Source: Dyadobacter sp. (GTDB lineage Bacteria > Bacteroidota > Bacteroidia > Cytophagales > Spirosomataceae). From it: DNA of 64,000 bases. Shown piece after piece: positions 25,246 to 34,131 of the stretch. Both the position numbers and the translations under genes were made by a program. The stretch is from the NCBI RefSeq assembly GCF_017744695.1, contig NZ_JAGIAS010000007.1, positions 62,001 to 126,000 of the forward strand, read 5' to 3'. The notes below the pieces were generated by a model, which was given only the letters and a program-made list of their open reading frames with translations, was not told the DNA's origin and searched no databases. Numbering within the stretch: the stretch's first letter is position 1; each line of letters begins with the position of its first letter.

Positions 25246-25276
25246 AAAATCCAGGTCAGTTTGGCCTGGATTTTTT
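25246..25276 (+). terminator. Intrinsic terminator of manC
   Basis: Stem AAAATCCAGG (25246-25255) with CCTGGATTTT (25265-25274), a 9-base loop, and a T-run 25271-25276. It lies 30 bases after the manC stop and separates it from the toxin-antitoxin pair. Confidence 0.9.
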
Positions 25277-25309
25277 GTTTTGAAATTTGTAAATTCACAG
25301 AAAGGTTAC

Positions 25310-25606
25310 ATGTCAATTGAACAGCTTATGTCTAATCGTCGAGAAATAAAAGCAGAATTAATGCAGCTCGTGAATGAGGTCAGTGACGATCGCTTGCATG
25401 ACTTGTTGCTTACTATCCGTGCATTTGCCGAGCAGGAAGCATATGCAGGTGTCGATACTCATTCTCCTGAATTTTTAGAAAAACTCAACGAATCTCTGCG
25501 CTCAGCCGAAACAGGTCCTCTTTACTCGAATGAAGAGGTGTTTAATGAAATCAGGCGTGGTATACGAGATAAAATGGAGTCCGCTCGCAAAGAAAGATTA
25601 CACTGA
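25310..25606 (+). CDS. Putative antitoxin of a ParE/RelE-type pair
   Basis: 98 residues from ATG 25310 (MSIEQLMSNRRE), preceded by GAAAGG; the frame extends 10 codons higher. Mostly helical and charged, with no DNA-binding motif I can name. The end (SNEEVFNEIRRGIRDKMESARKERLH) resembles the extended arm by which ParD/PHD-like antitoxins wrap the toxin. Its last 62 bases overlap the toxin frame, a common arrangement that couples translation. The assignment rests on position and the strong toxin match. Confidence 0.75.
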   Translation: MSIEQLMSNRREIKAELMQLVNEVSDDRLHDLLLTIRAFAEQEAYAGVDTHSPEFLEKLNESLRSAETGPLYSNEEVFNEIRRGIRDKMESARKERLH

Positions 25607-25838
25607 TATTATAAGTTATCTTTATGATGTCGGCGGTGATCGAAGTGCCGAAAAGTTTACAGACAGTCTTCAAGCCAGCTTGCAAAGGTTGGAGCATTAC
25701 CCCTACATCGGCGCGGCAGACGAAATGATCCCTTCTATGAGGAAACTGCTACTTGACAAGCAGTACCGTTTGGCTTACACAGTGTTTGAAAATATCGTCC
25801 TTATTATGAATATAACGCATTCGTCGAAGCGTCGCTAG
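25545..25838 (+). CDS. Type II toxin of the RelE/ParE superfamily
   Basis: 97 residues from ATG 25545 (MKSGVVYEIKWSPLAKKD); an in-frame ATG 15 bases earlier also exists. YEIKWSPLAKKDYTDIISYL, then SLQRLEHYPYIG, then LDKQYRLAYTVFENIVLIMNITHSSKRR is the ParE/RelE fold, with the conserved LxxxP turn, the YRLxY strand and the final hydrophobic strand with HSS(K/R)R. ParE members poison gyrase and RelE members cut mRNA; the sequence does not say which. The gene overlaps the antitoxin by 62 bases and converges on recF with 3 bases between stops. Confidence 0.85.
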   Translation: MKSGVVYEIKWSPLAKKDYTDIISYLYDVGGDRSAEKFTDSLQASLQRLEHYPYIGAADEMIPSMRKLLLDKQYRLAYTVFENIVLIMNITHSSKRR

Positions 25839-25841
25839 CAG

Positions 25842-26939
25842 CTACTCCTTCAACACCTTCTCAATCTCAAAAAACCGCACATCCGCCTTCACATGCTCCA
25901 AAATCCGTTGCGAGCGCTCCGGCCGGGCGTCGGTGATGAAAACCTGGGCCAGAAAGCCGGTATCAATCAATTCGATCAGTTTGTGAATGCGCCGGTCGTC
26001 CAGCTTGTCGAAAATATCGTCCAGCAGTAAAATAGGCGTTTTGCCTTTTTCTTCTTTTAACAGCTCGAATTGCGCGAGTTTCAGGGCGATCAGGAACGAC
26101 TTTTGCTGGCCTTGTGAGCCGAACTTTTTGAGCGTAACCCCGTCAATTTCGAATACATATTCATCCTTGTGCACGCCCTTGCCCGTGCGCTGCGCGTGCA
26201 GGTCGCGGCTGCGGTTGCGACGGAATTCGGCCGGGAAATCGGGGCTGGCGACTTCGCTTTCGTAGATTACATCCACTTTTTCATGACCGCTGCTCAGGAA
26301 TTCGTAGTATTTACAAAACAGCGGGATAAATTTTTGCATAAACGTCGCGCGGTGCTCGTGAATGCGCTGCGAGAGGACGATCAATGGCTCGTTGTAGGTT
26401 TCGAGCAGATCTTCGTCCAGATAATTTCTTTCGGCAAACAGCTTCAGAAGGCCGTTCCGTTGGGTCAGGATCTTATTGTAATGCAGGAAATCGCCGAGGT
26501 AACCGGGCACAGCCTGGCCGAGGACACCATCGAAAAAGCGGCGACGCTCTTCGCTGCCGTCGCGGATGAGGTCGGTATCGTCGGGGGCGATGAGAACGAC
26601 GGGAAAAAGGCCGATGTGGTCGCTCAGACGATCGTAATGCTTTTTATCGGCCATGAAAACCTTCCGCTGACCGCGTTGCAGGCTGCATGTGATCTGAATG
26701 TGCTTGTCCTGCTCGTTGAAAACGCCGTCAATGAGGAAGAAATCAGCGGTATGGCGAATGCCCAATGCGTCCTGGTTGTGGAATGCGCTCTTGGTAAGAG
26801 TCAGAAAATAGATCGCGTCGAGCAGGTTGGTTTTGCCGCTGCCATTCTCGCCCACGATACAGTTCACATGTTTTCCAAAAGTGAAGGCCTTCTCCTCATA
26901 GCTTTTAAAGTATGTAAGACGGAGCTTTTCTAGCCACAT
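25842..26939 (-). CDS. recF: DNA replication/repair protein RecF
   Basis: 365 residues, an SMC-like ATPase loading RecA at gaps through RecFOR. Walker A GENGSGKTNLLDAIYFL at about 29-46, the recF region KHYDRLSDHIGLFPVVLIAPDD, ABC signature KKFGSQGQQKSFLIALKLAQ (about 280) and Walker B LLLDDIFDKLDDRR (about 315) are all present. It is alone here, not beside dnaN or gyrB as in many Gammaproteobacteria, which is usual in Bacteroidota. Divergent from pdhA. Confidence 0.96.
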   Translation of the reverse strand: MWLEKLRLTYFKSYEEKAFTFGKHVNCIVGENGSGKTNLLDAIYFLTLTKSAFHNQDALGIRHTADFFLIDGVFNEQDKHIQITCSLQRGQRKVFMADKKHYDRLSDHIGLFPVVLIAPDDTDLIRDGSEERRRFFDGVLGQAVPGYLGDFLHYNKILTQRNGLLKLFAERNYLDEDLLETYNEPLIVLSQRIHEHRATFMQKFIPLFCKYYEFLSSGHEKVDVIYESEVASPDFPAEFRRNRSRDLHAQRTGKGVHKDEYVFEIDGVTLKKFGSQGQQKSFLIALKLAQFELLKEEKGKTPILLLDDIFDKLDDRRIHKLIELIDTGFLAQVFITDARPERSQRILEHVKADVRFFEIEKVLKE

Positions 26940-27063
26940 GAACTTCTTTGTTATTTAGTTTATGCTTATTTTCGCACATCATTGCGTGAGTACGGCAAAA
27001 CAGACTCTGTTCATACCATAACTTTAAGACAAAGTTCTGTCTTTATAAACGAGAACCAAATAC

Positions 27064-28095
27064 ATGGCCACCGTTACTGAGAAAAAGAAAGCATCAGCCC
27101 CCAAAAAGTTACAGCATCCGAAGGAGCAATACATGTTCTGGTTCGAGAATATGCTTTTACAACGCCGTTTTGAAGAAAAATCGGGCCAGTTGTACGGTCA
27201 GCAGAAGATTCGTGGTTTTTGTCACCTCTATATCGGCCAGGAAGCCTGTTCTTCCGGAGCGGTGAGTGCCCTGAAAAAAGGCGACAAGTACATTACCGCT
27301 TATCGCGACCACGGTATTCCGCTCGCATTGGGTACGAGCCCGAACGCGATCATGGCTGAGCTTTTCGGCAAAAAGACGGGTACTACCAAAGGTAAGGGCG
27401 GTTCCATGCACATTTTTGATAAAGAAGTGGGCTTTATCGGAGGCCACGGTATCGTAGGCGGCCAGATTCCCCTGGGCGCAGGTATCGCATTTGCTGAGAA
27501 ATATAACAAAACCGATAACCTGTGCATCTGTTACTTCGGTGACGGCGCAATCCGCCAGGGGTCATTCCACGAAACGCTGAACATGGCGATGAGCTGGAAG
27601 CTGCCTGTGATCTTTGTCGTTGAGAACAACGGTTACGCCATGGGTACTTCCGTAGCGCGTACTTCCAATGTTACGGAGCTTTACACCCTTGGAGAGGCGT
27701 ACGATATTCCTTCCGAGCCGGTTGACGGGATGAGCGTTGAGGCTATCCACGAAGCGGTTTCCCGCGCGGCTGAGCGTGCACGCAAAGGCGACGGTCCTAC
27801 TTTCCTCGAATTCCGCACGTATCGCTACCGCGGACACTCCATGTCCGATCCTCAGAAATACCGTTCGAAAGAAGAGGTTGAAGAATATAAGCACCGCGAC
27901 CCGATCGAGCAGATCCGTGCGGTGATACTCGAAAACAAGATTGCCACTGAAGAGGATCTTGAAAACATCGATAAAAAGGTAAAAGAAATCGTTGCGGAAT
28001 CTGTGCAATTCGCCGAGGAATCGGAGTGGCCGGATCCGAAAGAGGCTTACACAGACGTGTACGTTGAGAACGACTATCCTTTTGTAATGGATTAA
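27064..28095 (+). CDS. pdhA: Pyruvate dehydrogenase E1 component, alpha subunit
   Basis: 343 residues. With E1 beta it decarboxylates pyruvate using thiamine diphosphate in the PDH complex. The thiamine-binding GDG...NN motif is in CYFGDGAIRQGSFHETLNMA and FVVENNGYAMGT; the phosphorylation-loop region is TYRYRGHSMSDPQKYR. The N-terminus (MATVTEKKKASAPKK) is basic and Ala-rich, like a short linker. No beta subunit follows: a terminator ends the transcript 20 bases on. A weak -7-like TAACTTTA lies near 27018. Confidence 0.95.
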   Translation: MATVTEKKKASAPKKLQHPKEQYMFWFENMLLQRRFEEKSGQLYGQQKIRGFCHLYIGQEACSSGAVSALKKGDKYITAYRDHGIPLALGTSPNAIMAELFGKKTGTTKGKGGSMHIFDKEVGFIGGHGIVGGQIPLGAGIAFAEKYNKTDNLCICYFGDGAIRQGSFHETLNMAMSWKLPVIFVVENNGYAMGTSVARTSNVTELYTLGEAYDIPSEPVDGMSVEAIHEAVSRAAERARKGDGPTFLEFRTYRYRGHSMSDPQKYRSKEEVEEYKHRDPIEQIRAVILENKIATEEDLENIDKKVKEIVAESVQFAEESEWPDPKEAYTDVYVENDYPFVMD

Positions 28096-28116
28096 TTTGA
28101 TCCAGAACGCATGAAT

Positions 28117-28150
28117 AAAAAACCCGTCGGATCACTTCGACGGGTTTTTT
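28117..28150 (+). terminator. Intrinsic terminator of pdhA
   Basis: AAAAAACCCGTCG (28117-28129) and CGACGGGTTTTTT (28138-28150) form a 13-bp stem with an 8-base loop. Symmetric A and T runs allow use in both directions. Confidence 0.93.
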
Positions 28151-28200
28151 AAGTAATTTCAGCTTTTCACTTAGATTGAGTTCTAGTAATAATTTAAAAT

Positions 28201-29088
28201 ATGTCCCTGGATCAGGATTTTGACAGAGAGCAGGATGATGAAGACGGCGATGGCAAGGAGATGTCGTTTCTCTCGCATCTCGAAGAACTAAGATGGCATG
28301 TAATACGAGCCGGTGCTTCGATTCTCGTATTTGCGATTCTTGCATTTGTTTACATTGAGGAACTTTATCACTATGTGATCATTGCCCCGTCCCGTGCTGA
28401 TTTCTGGACTTATAAGATGCTCTGCAAGTTGTCGGTCATTGTCGGCTATGAAGACTTGTGTATTAAATCCCTTAATTTCAAGTTACAGGCAATCGGAATG
28501 GGCGACCAGTTCACGATGAGTATGACATCTTCGGTGATTGCCGGCCTCGTGTTCGCATTTCCTTATGCATTTTGGGAACTTTGGAGGTTTATTAAGCCCG
28601 GTTTAAAGCCATCAGAAAGGCAATCAGCACGAGGAGCTGTTTTCTATGTGACATTCCTGTTCTTTTCGGGTGTACTGTTTGGCTATTTTGTTGTAGCCCC
28701 ATTGGCGATCAACTTTCTTGCCAATTTTACACTTGATCCGGCTATTATCAATGAATTCAGCATCTCGTCCTATATATCACTGGTCGCGACGCTCACTTTG
28801 GCGTGTGGAGTAGCATTCCAGCTGCCCATTGTCGTTTTTGTGTTGTCGAAAATCGGTGTTCTTACGCCATCGTTTATGCGTGAATACCGTAAACATTCGA
28901 TGATCGTGATTTTGATCGTGGCTGCTGTAATTACCCCATCGCCGGATATTTATAGCCAAATTCTAGTCGCAATTCCGCTTTTCATGCTTTACGAAGTTAG
29001 TATTATGGTTTCGGCGAAAGTGGAGCGGGAAAAACTGCGTGAAGAAAAACGCCTCGCGAAACTAGGCGGGACCACTACGGAAGATTGA
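28201..29088 (+). CDS. tatC: Sec-independent (Tat) translocase subunit TatC
   Basis: 295 residues, six predicted membrane segments. The N-terminal EMSFLSHLEELRWHVIRA matches the conserved cytoplasmic motif with the Glu pair that binds the twin-arginine signal, and FAFPYAFWELWRFIKPGLKPSER is the first cytoplasmic loop signature (shown as FPYAFWELWRFIKPGL). VVAAVITPSPDIYSQILVAIP is the late helix. An extra insert of about 40 residues after helix 1 (SRADFWTYKMLCKL) is typical of Bacteroidota TatC. tatA is not adjacent. It converges on the PLP-enzyme gene with 11 bases between stops. Confidence 0.96.
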   Translation: MSLDQDFDREQDDEDGDGKEMSFLSHLEELRWHVIRAGASILVFAILAFVYIEELYHYVIIAPSRADFWTYKMLCKLSVIVGYEDLCIKSLNFKLQAIGMGDQFTMSMTSSVIAGLVFAFPYAFWELWRFIKPGLKPSERQSARGAVFYVTFLFFSGVLFGYFVVAPLAINFLANFTLDPAIINEFSISSYISLVATLTLACGVAFQLPIVVFVLSKIGVLTPSFMREYRKHSMIVILIVAAVITPSPDIYSQILVAIPLFMLYEVSIMVSAKVEREKLREEKRLAKLGGTTTED

Positions 29089-29099
29089 TTTGGAAGATA

Positions 29100-30188
29100 T
29101 TAAGCAATAAACCGCTTACAGACCTCGGCCAACCGGTCGAGGTCTTCTTTTTGGTGCAGACTGCTGATCACGATGCGTGTTACCGGCGCGTCGGCGGGCG
29201 AAGGGTAGGGGAAACACGACGCCATAATGCCGTTTTGCAGCAGATGATTGAATAGTGCTGCATTTGCGGAGCAGAATACAGGATAGTCCGGTATGGTTTC
29301 AAAAAGCGCATTACCCTCCATTTTTGCATTGAAATAGTCAATGTTGTCTGCCAGCAAAGCACGCGCCGATTGGTATTTGTTTTGTTCCAAATGCATTTTC
29401 AGCGCGTACGCATACGCAGGGGCCGGCGGGGACGCGCCAGCGTACCACGGCGATTTCCGCACCGTTTCCACAACCGTTTTTGAACCCCAGATTGCTCCTG
29501 CCGGGATACCTAGTGCCTTGTTCAGGGACGAAACGAAGATGGTTTGTTTTAAAAGCATTGAATCTACTTGTTTCGTCACGCCATTTCCGTTGGTACCCAT
29601 CACACCCAGCGAATGCGACTCATCGATGACCAGGCATGTATTCGCAGGATTTTGAATAGCATTGAAAAGTGTAAAATCGAATGCCTTCACCACCGGTGAA
29701 CCTACGGCATCCGTGCAGATTATATGAGCGACATCAGGCTCCGTCGCATTGATTTTTCGAGCGGTTTGTGTGGCCCATTCACTCCATTCACCATTGCTTC
29801 TGTCAAATGCATTGCCCCATAACGCAGGATGTACGCCAGGCGCGTAATGGTAAATGATTCTGGTGATGCCCGGAGGAACAGTGTTTTCAATCACTTTCAT
29901 CAGTAATTGTCCTGCCCACATACCGGAGGAAACAATCGATGCGGATTCAGTTTGCAGAAAATCAGCCAATTGCATTTCGGCCTCCTCATAAATGTCCAAC
30001 CTCAGACTATTGCTCCTCGAACTGCCATAGTGATTTCCGAAAGTTTCCGTAGCTGCATGGATGTTTCTACGAAGCTCTTCGTTGTGCCCCATTCCGAGGT
30101 AATCCGTGCCGCTGAACCATAAAAAATCCCGACCGTCGGTCGTCGTGACGGTCCTGCCGGGCAGTTTGCGGGTATGGTAGATGTTCAC
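29100..30188 (-). CDS. PLP-dependent aminotransferase, alpha-oxoamine synthase-like
   Basis: 362 residues from GTG 30188 (VNIYHTRKLPG), 8 bases after the epimerase stop. The open frame reaches 30500, but the extra 104 residues are Arg-rich antisense of the epimerase gene and rejected. YLGMGHN, FGNHYGSSRSNS, VIDESHSLGVMG (PLP-binding Asp) and FVSSLNKALGIPAGAIWG (Schiff-base Lys) are the fold-type I pattern of BioF/Kbl relatives. Missing is any clear acyl-CoA pocket signature, so the reaction is unknown. It is co-directional and tightly linked to the dipeptide epimerase gene, suggesting a joint pathway on amino acids from cell-wall peptides; that is inference. Confidence 0.75.
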   Translation of the reverse strand: MNIYHTRKLPGRTVTTTDGRDFLWFSGTDYLGMGHNEELRRNIHAATETFGNHYGSSRSNSLRLDIYEEAEMQLADFLQTESASIVSSGMWAGQLLMKVIENTVPPGITRIIYHYAPGVHPALWGNAFDRSNGEWSEWATQTARKINATEPDVAHIICTDAVGSPVVKAFDFTLFNAIQNPANTCLVIDESHSLGVMGTNGNGVTKQVDSMLLKQTIFVSSLNKALGIPAGAIWGSKTVVETVRKSPWYAGASPPAPAYAYALKMHLEQNKYQSARALLADNIDYFNAKMEGNALFETIPDYPVFCSANAALFNHLLQNGIMASCFPYPSPADAPVTRIVISSLHQKEDLDRLAEVCKRFIA

Positions 30189-30196
30189 GGCGAAAC

Positions 30197-31219
30197 CTAT
30201 AAGAATTCGGGTTTCAGTGCGGCGCCGGTACCGTTGTCCTGAGCGTAGATCACCTTGCCAAAATCGAAGGTAACACCGGTGGCAGGGTCGTTGCGGATGA
30301 GGAGCGAGCCGTCCATATCCACGTAGTCGAGCAACGGGAGCAAATGGGCGATGGCTGAAATGCCGACGCTCGTTTCGGTCATGCAGCCCACCATTGTTTT
30401 CATCCCCAGTGACCGCGCCTCTGCGATCATCCGGAGGGCAGCGGTAGGCCCGCCGCATTTGGTTAGTTTCACATTGATGCCGTGGAAAAGGCCATGACAT
30501 TGCGCCACATCTTCCTCGACAATGCAGCTCTCATCGGCGATAACAGGCAGTGCGCTCGATGCAAATACCTTCTTCATGCCCTCGATATCATCGGCGGGTA
30601 ATGGCTGCTCGATGAATTCCACGCCTAATGCAGCCAGTTGCGGGGCTATTTCAATGGTTTTTTCTGCGGTCCAGCCACAATTGGCGTCGACGCGGAACAA
30701 TGCATCCGTGTTTTTTCTTAGTTCCTGTACAATGCGCAGGTCCTCGTTCGTGCCCAACTTGATTTTGTAAATGGGCCAGGGCAATTCTTTCATTTTCGCG
30801 ACCATCTTTTCCACGGTATCGATACCGATCGTAAAGTTGGTCATCGGAATATGGTCGGGCGATAATCCCCAGCTTTCGTACAGTTTCTGGCCTTTCTTTT
30901 TGGCAAAATAATCCTGTGCGGCCTCGTCCAGCGCGCATTGTGCGAAAGAATTATCTCTGAGAAGCGGGTGTACCATGGTCCAGAGTTCTTCTGCCGAGGC
31001 ATATTTCCCTTTTTCAACGATATCCTTGACCATATCCAGCGTCCCGATCATATTGCCGATCGTAATGCCATAATAGGGATTCGAGGTGGCTTCGCCGAAG
31101 CCGGCATGGATGCCGTCGTTCAGCTGGACGATCAGCGTTTGCTGGACATCGCGCGAATCGTGCGCGATGGTAAAGGTATGTTTGAGTTGAAGGTCAAAAG
31201 TGTGGTACGTAAGGCGCAT
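30197..31219 (-). CDS. L-Ala-D/L-Glu (dipeptide) epimerase, enolase superfamily
   Basis: 340 residues of the muconate-lactonizing enolase subgroup. The acid/base Lys is in IYKIKLGTNED, the metal ligands are Asp in FRVDANCGW, Glu in FIEQPLPADD and Asp in VIADESC, and the second Lys is in INVKLTKCGG. The end DYVDMDGSLLIRNDPATGV matches dipeptide epimerases, which isomerise L-Ala-D-Glu from murein. Substrate range within this group varies (other dipeptides occur), so the name is family level. Cytoplasmic. Followed after 8 bases by the PLP enzyme. Confidence 0.88.
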   Translation of the reverse strand: MRLTYHTFDLQLKHTFTIAHDSRDVQQTLIVQLNDGIHAGFGEATSNPYYGITIGNMIGTLDMVKDIVEKGKYASAEELWTMVHPLLRDNSFAQCALDEAAQDYFAKKKGQKLYESWGLSPDHIPMTNFTIGIDTVEKMVAKMKELPWPIYKIKLGTNEDLRIVQELRKNTDALFRVDANCGWTAEKTIEIAPQLAALGVEFIEQPLPADDIEGMKKVFASSALPVIADESCIVEEDVAQCHGLFHGINVKLTKCGGPTAALRMIAEARSLGMKTMVGCMTETSVGISAIAHLLPLLDYVDMDGSLLIRNDPATGVTFDFGKVIYAQDNGTGAALKPEFL

Positions 31220-31248
31220 AGGGTGTCAGAAATGGAGATTTAAGGGGC

Positions 31249-32124
31249 CTAGTTTCGCATATCGAGCCCCCACGATAGTTTGCTTCTCAATGTATTCAAA
31301 AAACTGTCGTCTTTCATCTTGATTAACCGCGCAATGAACCCGGCTTTGCGCACGAGCAATTGCGTGTTCTCATCCACGATGCGTGAGCGCGCGTCGAGCG
31401 AAACGAGGAAGTTGCTGCTGCGGCTTTTTACTTCGAGGCGGATCACGGCGGTATCTTCCACCACCAGCGGGCGCACGTTCAGGTTGTGCGGGCTGATGGG
31501 CGTGACGATGAAGTTCTGTGAATGCGGCATAAGCACCGGACCGCCACAACTTAATGAATAACCCGTCGAACCGGTCGGCGTGGATACAATGAGTCCGTCG
31601 GCCCAGTAAGAGTTAAGAAACTCCTCATTCAGGTAGGTATGGACGGTGATCATCGACGAGGTATCGGTTTTAGTGATGGTGAAGTCGTTCAAACCGAAGT
31701 TCAGGCCGTCGAACAGATCGATATTGGACTCCACTTCCACCAGTGTCCGCTCGTCGATGCGGAACTGGCTGTTTTCGAGCGCAGCGATCATGTCGGTAAT
31801 GCGTTCCGGCGATATCGTCGCCAGGAAACCGAGGCGGCCCACATTAATGCCGATCGCCGGCGTCTGGCGCTTGCCTACGTGTGAAATTGTTTCAAGCAAT
31901 GTGCCGTCGCCACCCATGCTTACAATCAGGCGCGCGTCGAAAAGTTCTTCGGGTTTCTCGTAAACTAGTTCGGAATAATGCGAAATACCGGCCTGGTCCA
32001 GAAATGTCCTGAAAGACTTCGAAAGCTGGACCTCAACTTTTCTGCGCGCCAGTTCATCGAACATATTTTCAATGAACGGCCTTGCGGACTCATTAAAGTT
32101 GCGTCCGTGAATGGCGATTTTCAT
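31249..32124 (-). CDS. nadK: NAD kinase
   Basis: 291 residues. Phosphorylates NAD to NADP with ATP. GGDGTLLETISHV is the catalytic GGDG loop, followed by GINVGRLGFLATI. NDFTITKTDTSSMI carries the conserved NE/D site, and DGLIVSTPTGSTGYSLSCGGP is the second signature. Length and motif order are standard. Part of a reverse-strand run with the CBS gene upstream (105 bases) and the epimerase downstream (29 bases). Confidence 0.97.
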   Translation of the reverse strand: MKIAIHGRNFNESARPFIENMFDELARRKVEVQLSKSFRTFLDQAGISHYSELVYEKPEELFDARLIVSMGGDGTLLETISHVGKRQTPAIGINVGRLGFLATISPERITDMIAALENSQFRIDERTLVEVESNIDLFDGLNFGLNDFTITKTDTSSMITVHTYLNEEFLNSYWADGLIVSTPTGSTGYSLSCGGPVLMPHSQNFIVTPISPHNLNVRPLVVEDTAVIRLEVKSRSSNFLVSLDARSRIVDENTQLLVRKAGFIARLIKMKDDSFLNTLRSKLSWGLDMRN

Positions 32125-32229
32125 GAAGGAAAAATAAAACTTGTGGTTTCAGCCGAAAGATACACGACAAATAGGGCGATTCAAAAGCCGTATGCACATT
32201 TGACAGCGCCGGGTGCACGGTATGGGGTG

Positions 32230-32901
32230 TCAGGTCGCCAGATAGCGTAACAGCATATCGAGGCGCTCCTGGTCGAGGCTTTCGATCGGATCGTTGGCGT
32301 GGGCTTCTTCAATTTCATATCCGAAGCGTTCCAGCGTGGCAATGATGGGGGTAATATGGGTCCGGTTCAATTTTAGTGTTAACCGGGCCTCGTTGGTAGG
32401 ATTGTAAACTTCTCCCGACGAATAGTAGCTGCTCAGGATTTTAACACCATTGGACTCGATCAACCGGCTTATTTCCGAAAGCGAGTAGTTTCTTTCCTCA
32501 ATTTTAAGGACAATCACGGCGCCTTTTTCCTGCACGCCCAGCTCGTTTACAAAATGTTCGACGAGGTCGTTGACCAGAATGCTGCCGGCAAATGTCCGGT
32601 CTTCGTGCAATACGGGGATAACCAGCAGGCCAAATTGATTGACCAGCCGGAGCAGCTCGTAGGGATGTTGGTCCTCCGTTGCGAAAATGTCCTTATGCTG
32701 GATGATGACCTTGGAAAGCGACTCAGAAATATCCGTTATGTCAAAGAGAATATCCTCTGAAACGATGCCTTGATAGATGGCTGAATCAGCGATAACGAGT
32801 TGTTTCACACCAAACTCGTCCATCCAGTCCAAAGCCGTACCCACCGAATCGCTCGGTTTCAGTAAGGGGATCATTGGATTTATCAGATTGGCTGCGAGCA
32901 T
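32230..32901 (-). CDS. CBS-domain protein with C-terminal ACT-like region
   Basis: 223 residues. Two CBS motifs occupy about 1-130 (NPMIPLLKPSDSVGTALDWM and VIPVLHEDRTFAGSILVNDL), which usually bind adenosyl ligands and switch partner activity. The last 80 residues (IVLKIEERNYSLSEISRLIE, then LTLKLNRTHITPIIATLER) look like an ACT-like fold. No catalytic domain is attached. It lies upstream of nadK on the same strand, so a link to nucleotide status is possible but not shown. Confidence 0.85.
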   Translation of the reverse strand: MLAANLINPMIPLLKPSDSVGTALDWMDEFGVKQLVIADSAIYQGIVSEDILFDITDISESLSKVIIQHKDIFATEDQHPYELLRLVNQFGLLVIPVLHEDRTFAGSILVNDLVEHFVNELGVQEKGAVIVLKIEERNYSLSEISRLIESNGVKILSSYYSSGEVYNPTNEARLTLKLNRTHITPIIATLERFGYEIEEAHANDPIESLDQERLDMLLRYLAT

Positions 32902-32990
32902 GGGTCAGAACGTCATTTTCCGAAGCTATAAAAAAACAATATATAGATCAACTATCGTAACAAAAGAAATTTTCCCGGAATTCCCGGGTT

Positions 32991-33764
32991 TTATGCCATC
33001 GGGACCGACACGTCTTTTTCCAGAAAGCTTTCCAGGATCAGGTTAAATTCGTGTGGATGCTCCATCATAGGGGCATGGCAGCATTTATCGATAAAGTACA
33101 ATTCGGAATTGGCTATCAGGCGATTGAACTCATAACCTACATGCGGAGGTGTGATGGTATCGTTGAGGCCCCACACGAGCAGGGTCGGAACTGTAATCTG
33201 ATGTAAATCCTTCGCGAGATTGTGCCGCTGGGCGGATTTCGCTATACCCACGATGCTCATGCATTTCGGAATGCTCGAAGTAGTTTCGAACACCTCGTCG
33301 ATCAGCTCCTTGGTCGCCACTTCCGGATCGTAGAACGTGTAGGCTACGCGTTCCTTGATATAATCATAACTTCCACGTTTCGGGAACGAGCCGCCCATCG
33401 AGTTCTCGAACAGGCCCGAGCTGCCGGTCAACACCAGCCGCTGTACATTTTCCTGGTTTTTCAGGGTATAAAGCAAGCCGATGTGGCCACCCAGTGAGTT
33501 ACCGATCGCCGTAACGTTGGTCAGGTTTTTAAACGAAACAAAGTCTTCGAGAAAGGCAAGTAATGCTTCCAAACCGGCTTCACGCGGAGGAAGCTCGTAG
33601 ATGGGCAGCAATGGAATAACGACCCTGTAACGGTCGGAAAAATGATCAATAATACCATCCCAGTTACTTAATGCACCGAAAAGGCCATGCAAAAGCAGCA
33701 ATGTTTCGCCCTTTCCCTCGTCGATAAACTGAAACCTGCCCTCTGCATGTACTGTATATTTCAT
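32991..33764 (-). CDS. Alpha/beta-fold hydrolase
   Basis: 257 residues. LLLHGLFGALSNWDG holds the oxyanion HG, the nucleophile elbow is IGNSLGGHIGL (Ser in GNSLG), the acid is Asp in VWGLNDTITPP and the His is in CCHAPMMEHPHEF. A complete catalytic triad, cytoplasmic, no signal peptide. Esterase, lipase and C-C hydrolase activities all occur in this family and the sequence does not choose. The gene is followed by the CBS gene and preceded by a long divergent spacer. Confidence 0.85.
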   Translation of the reverse strand: MKYTVHAEGRFQFIDEGKGETLLLLHGLFGALSNWDGIIDHFSDRYRVVIPLLPIYELPPREAGLEALLAFLEDFVSFKNLTNVTAIGNSLGGHIGLLYTLKNQENVQRLVLTGSSGLFENSMGGSFPKRGSYDYIKERVAYTFYDPEVATKELIDEVFETTSSIPKCMSIVGIAKSAQRHNLAKDLHQITVPTLLVWGLNDTITPPHVGYEFNRLIANSELYFIDKCCHAPMMEHPHEFNLILESFLEKDVSVPMA

Positions 33765-34131
33765 TCTTTTGTGGATTTAAGACGATTTATAACTTATCAA
33801 AGAAACTAGTGCATGATTAGGATACTCTACAAAACTAGTTATTTTTTTGATTGTTCAATGGGACAAAGTAACAAACGCGTTTCGAATTTCTTGTAAATAT
33901 TATATTAATATTAAAAGAATTAGTCGAATAACACAGAATGGTGCAATTCTGTTCGCTCCACTCCGGAGGTTTTTCCATGCACGTTGCACAGGTAAATTTT
34001 GTCAGAACAAGTCTTAACCCATTGTTTACCGCGCACAAGTCGTGGCGGAGGGTTCTGCTGGGCCGGGCGGTCAACAGTGTAACCGAAATTTAGGTAGAAA
34101 TTATATTTAATAGGAATTAGAAAAAAATTAA
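33765..34131. other. 367-bp divergent intergenic region
   Basis: AT-rich in most parts, with a short GC-richer island around 33957-34076. ACTAGT occurs at 33808 and 33833 as a pair of palindromes. A reverse-strand open frame of 79 codons (33835-34074) has no recognisable features and is not called. No promoter pair with both consensus boxes was found, although it must serve two divergent genes. Confidence 0.5.

Noticed and set aside
30189..30500. Longer start of the PLP enzyme
   Set aside because: The extra 104 residues lie fully inside the epimerase gene on the same strand and are Arg/His/Pro-rich; GTG 30188 directly before the conserved part is better.
33835..34074. 79-codon reverse open frame in the hydrolase-esterase gap
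   Set aside because: No start signal, no hydrophobic signal or family resemblance, AT-rich flanks; kept as intergenic.
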